Both the position numbers and the translations under genes were made by a program. Below are positions 5,454-5,867 of a stretch of DNA of 5,867 nt, piece by piece; the first letter of the stretch is position 1, and every line of letters begins with the position of its first letter. The stretch is from JAVBLK01 sp031553565. Lineage in GTDB: Bacteria; Bacillota; Clostridia; Christensenellales; DUVY01. Location of the stretch: contig JAVBLK010000038.1 in NCBI GenBank assembly GCA_031553565.1, forward strand, positions 1 to 5,867, given 5' to 3'. The notes below the pieces were generated by a model that worked only from the letters and a program-made list of their open reading frames with translations, did not search any database and was not told where the DNA came from.

Positions 5454-5486
5454 AAAAAAATACCCGTCCCGAAAAGCCGGGACGGG
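5454..5486 (-). terminator. Terminator of the minus-strand transcript from the right edge
   Basis: CCCGTCCCG (5463-5471) and CGGGACGGG (5478-5486) form a perfect 9-bp GC stem with a 6-nt loop. On the minus strand it is followed by TATTTTTTT (5461-5454). It would end the transcript of the S24-type gene after an untranslated tail of about 200 nt. Confidence 0.9.
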
Positions 5487-5689
5487 CATTTTCGAATGCA
5501 GGGGCTTCCATAACTTTTGTTGTTTCAACTACGTCGGTAAAGGCAAATTCATACTAAGCGCATCCGCAATCGCGTTCGCTTAGAACTGAAATCCAAGTGG
5601 CTGTATATATTCGCTGTGTGGCCAAGTCCCGCACTTATATATTCAATCGTGGAACATAATCGGCATAACGCCAATTCGAATCCCAATCA
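5487..5689. other. Non-coding 3' region between the S24-type gene and its terminator
   Basis: I find no credible open frame on either strand. The stretch holds a 7-bp inverted repeat, CTAAGCG (5554-5560) with CGCTTAG (5577-5583), around a 16-nt loop, and a twice-repeated TATATATTC near 5603 and 5635. It reads as a 3' untranslated region or degraded DNA. Confidence 0.4.
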
Positions 5690-5867
5690 TCATATCTTCC
5701 TAAAAAGATACACAACCTTCCCAAGGACGCGCGTGCCCTCTAACTTAGCGCCCTGTATCCTCACCGGCGCGTATTTCGCGTTGAGCGGGATCAGGTCGAC
5801 GAAGTCGCAGCCGGGCTCGTAATAGACCTTCTTGATAGTGCCGTTCTCGAAGTCCTCATAGCAGACT
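5690..5867 (-). CDS. S24/LexA-type repressor, C-terminal peptidase domain (partial, 5' end off the right edge)
   Basis: Reading leftward from the window edge, 58 codons run to a TGA at 5692-5690. The piece includes ENGTIKKVYYEPG, DLIPLNAKYAPV and VLGKVVYLFRKI. This is the end of the LexA/CI-like S24 fold: TIKKVY carries the catalytic Lys (residue 12 or 13 of the fragment), L-x-P-x-N-x-x-Y-x-P is the conserved strand after it, and LGKVV is the last strand. Such proteins usually have an N-terminal helix-turn-helix and cut themselves in response to RecA filaments, releasing SOS or prophage genes. The Ser nucleophile and the DNA-binding part are outside the window, so whether this is LexA itself or an XRE-type phage or island repressor cannot be decided; the VVYLFRKI ending seems more like the latter. 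The protein ends naturally and the transcript probably ends at the 5454-5486 hairpin. Confidence 0.75.
   Translation of the reverse strand, partial: VCYEDFENGTIKKVYYEPGCDFVDLIPLNAKYAPVRIQGAKLEGTRVLGKVVYLFRKI

Noticed and set aside
5675..5684. TTCGAATCCC resembling a tRNA T-loop
   Set aside because: No acceptor, D or anticodon stems can be drawn around it on either strand, so it is not a tRNA or a clear attachment core.
5616..5822. Plus-strand open frame at the right edge
   Set aside because: It is antisense to the S24-type coding region and has no domain-like sequence or ribosome binding site.
1..5867. CRISPR array or phage-defence cluster
   Set aside because: No regularly spaced repeats are present. 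The only repeats are the two palindromic elements 3.6 kb apart and a pair of adjacent 10-mers, and no nuclease or effector gene is present.

Overview
The window looks like chromosomal DNA of a Firmicute of the class Clostridia, possibly an Oscillospirales or Christensenellales-type gut lineage. This is inferred from a DUF2935 protein, a YesN-type AraC response regulator, moderately high-GC coding DNA with AT-rich intergenic stretches, and near-consensus sigma-70 promoters. The species cannot be read from the sequence.

Layout from left to right. The left edge (1-140) is the end of an insertion sequence carrying the N-terminal zinc ribbon of an IS1-like transposase on the minus strand, with a strong promoter. 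A minus-strand DUF2935 gene (240-1142) follows. Next is an intergenic region with copy 1 of a 161-bp palindromic repeat. A plus-strand PHP-domain phosphoesterase (1492-2301) and a minus-strand YesN-like response regulator (2332-3936) converge across only 30 bp. A plus-strand orphan phosphoribosyltransferase (4107-4808) ends at a hairpin terminator and is followed by copy 2 of the repeat. Then comes a tRNA-Pro(CGG) gene with its own strong promoter and a long hairpin terminator. The right side has about 380 bp with no recognisable intact gene. The right edge holds the C-terminal end of a minus-strand LexA/S24-type repressor, cut by the window boundary.

There is no operon here: each gene appears to be its own transcription unit, and no shared pathway links the products. 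The genes read as a second-messenger or RNA-turnover enzyme (PHP), an orphan regulator (YesN-like), a probable metal-binding helical protein (DUF2935), an uncharacterised PRPP-dependent enzyme, and mobile or phage-type pieces at both edges.

Two observations deserve attention. First, the 161-bp repeat occurs twice in the same orientation at about 86% identity. Each copy is symmetric about one central 3-nt loop, with inverted-repeat ends and a likely TTA target duplication at copy 2, which is the form of a MITE or fold-back element. Second, three unrelated genes (IS transposase, PHP protein, response regulator) each have a consensus TATAAT placed 6 or 7 bases before the ATG and no ribosome binding site, which predicts leaderless mRNAs. 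The two other complete genes have ordinary ribosome binding sites. I found no clear new defence or enzymatic system.
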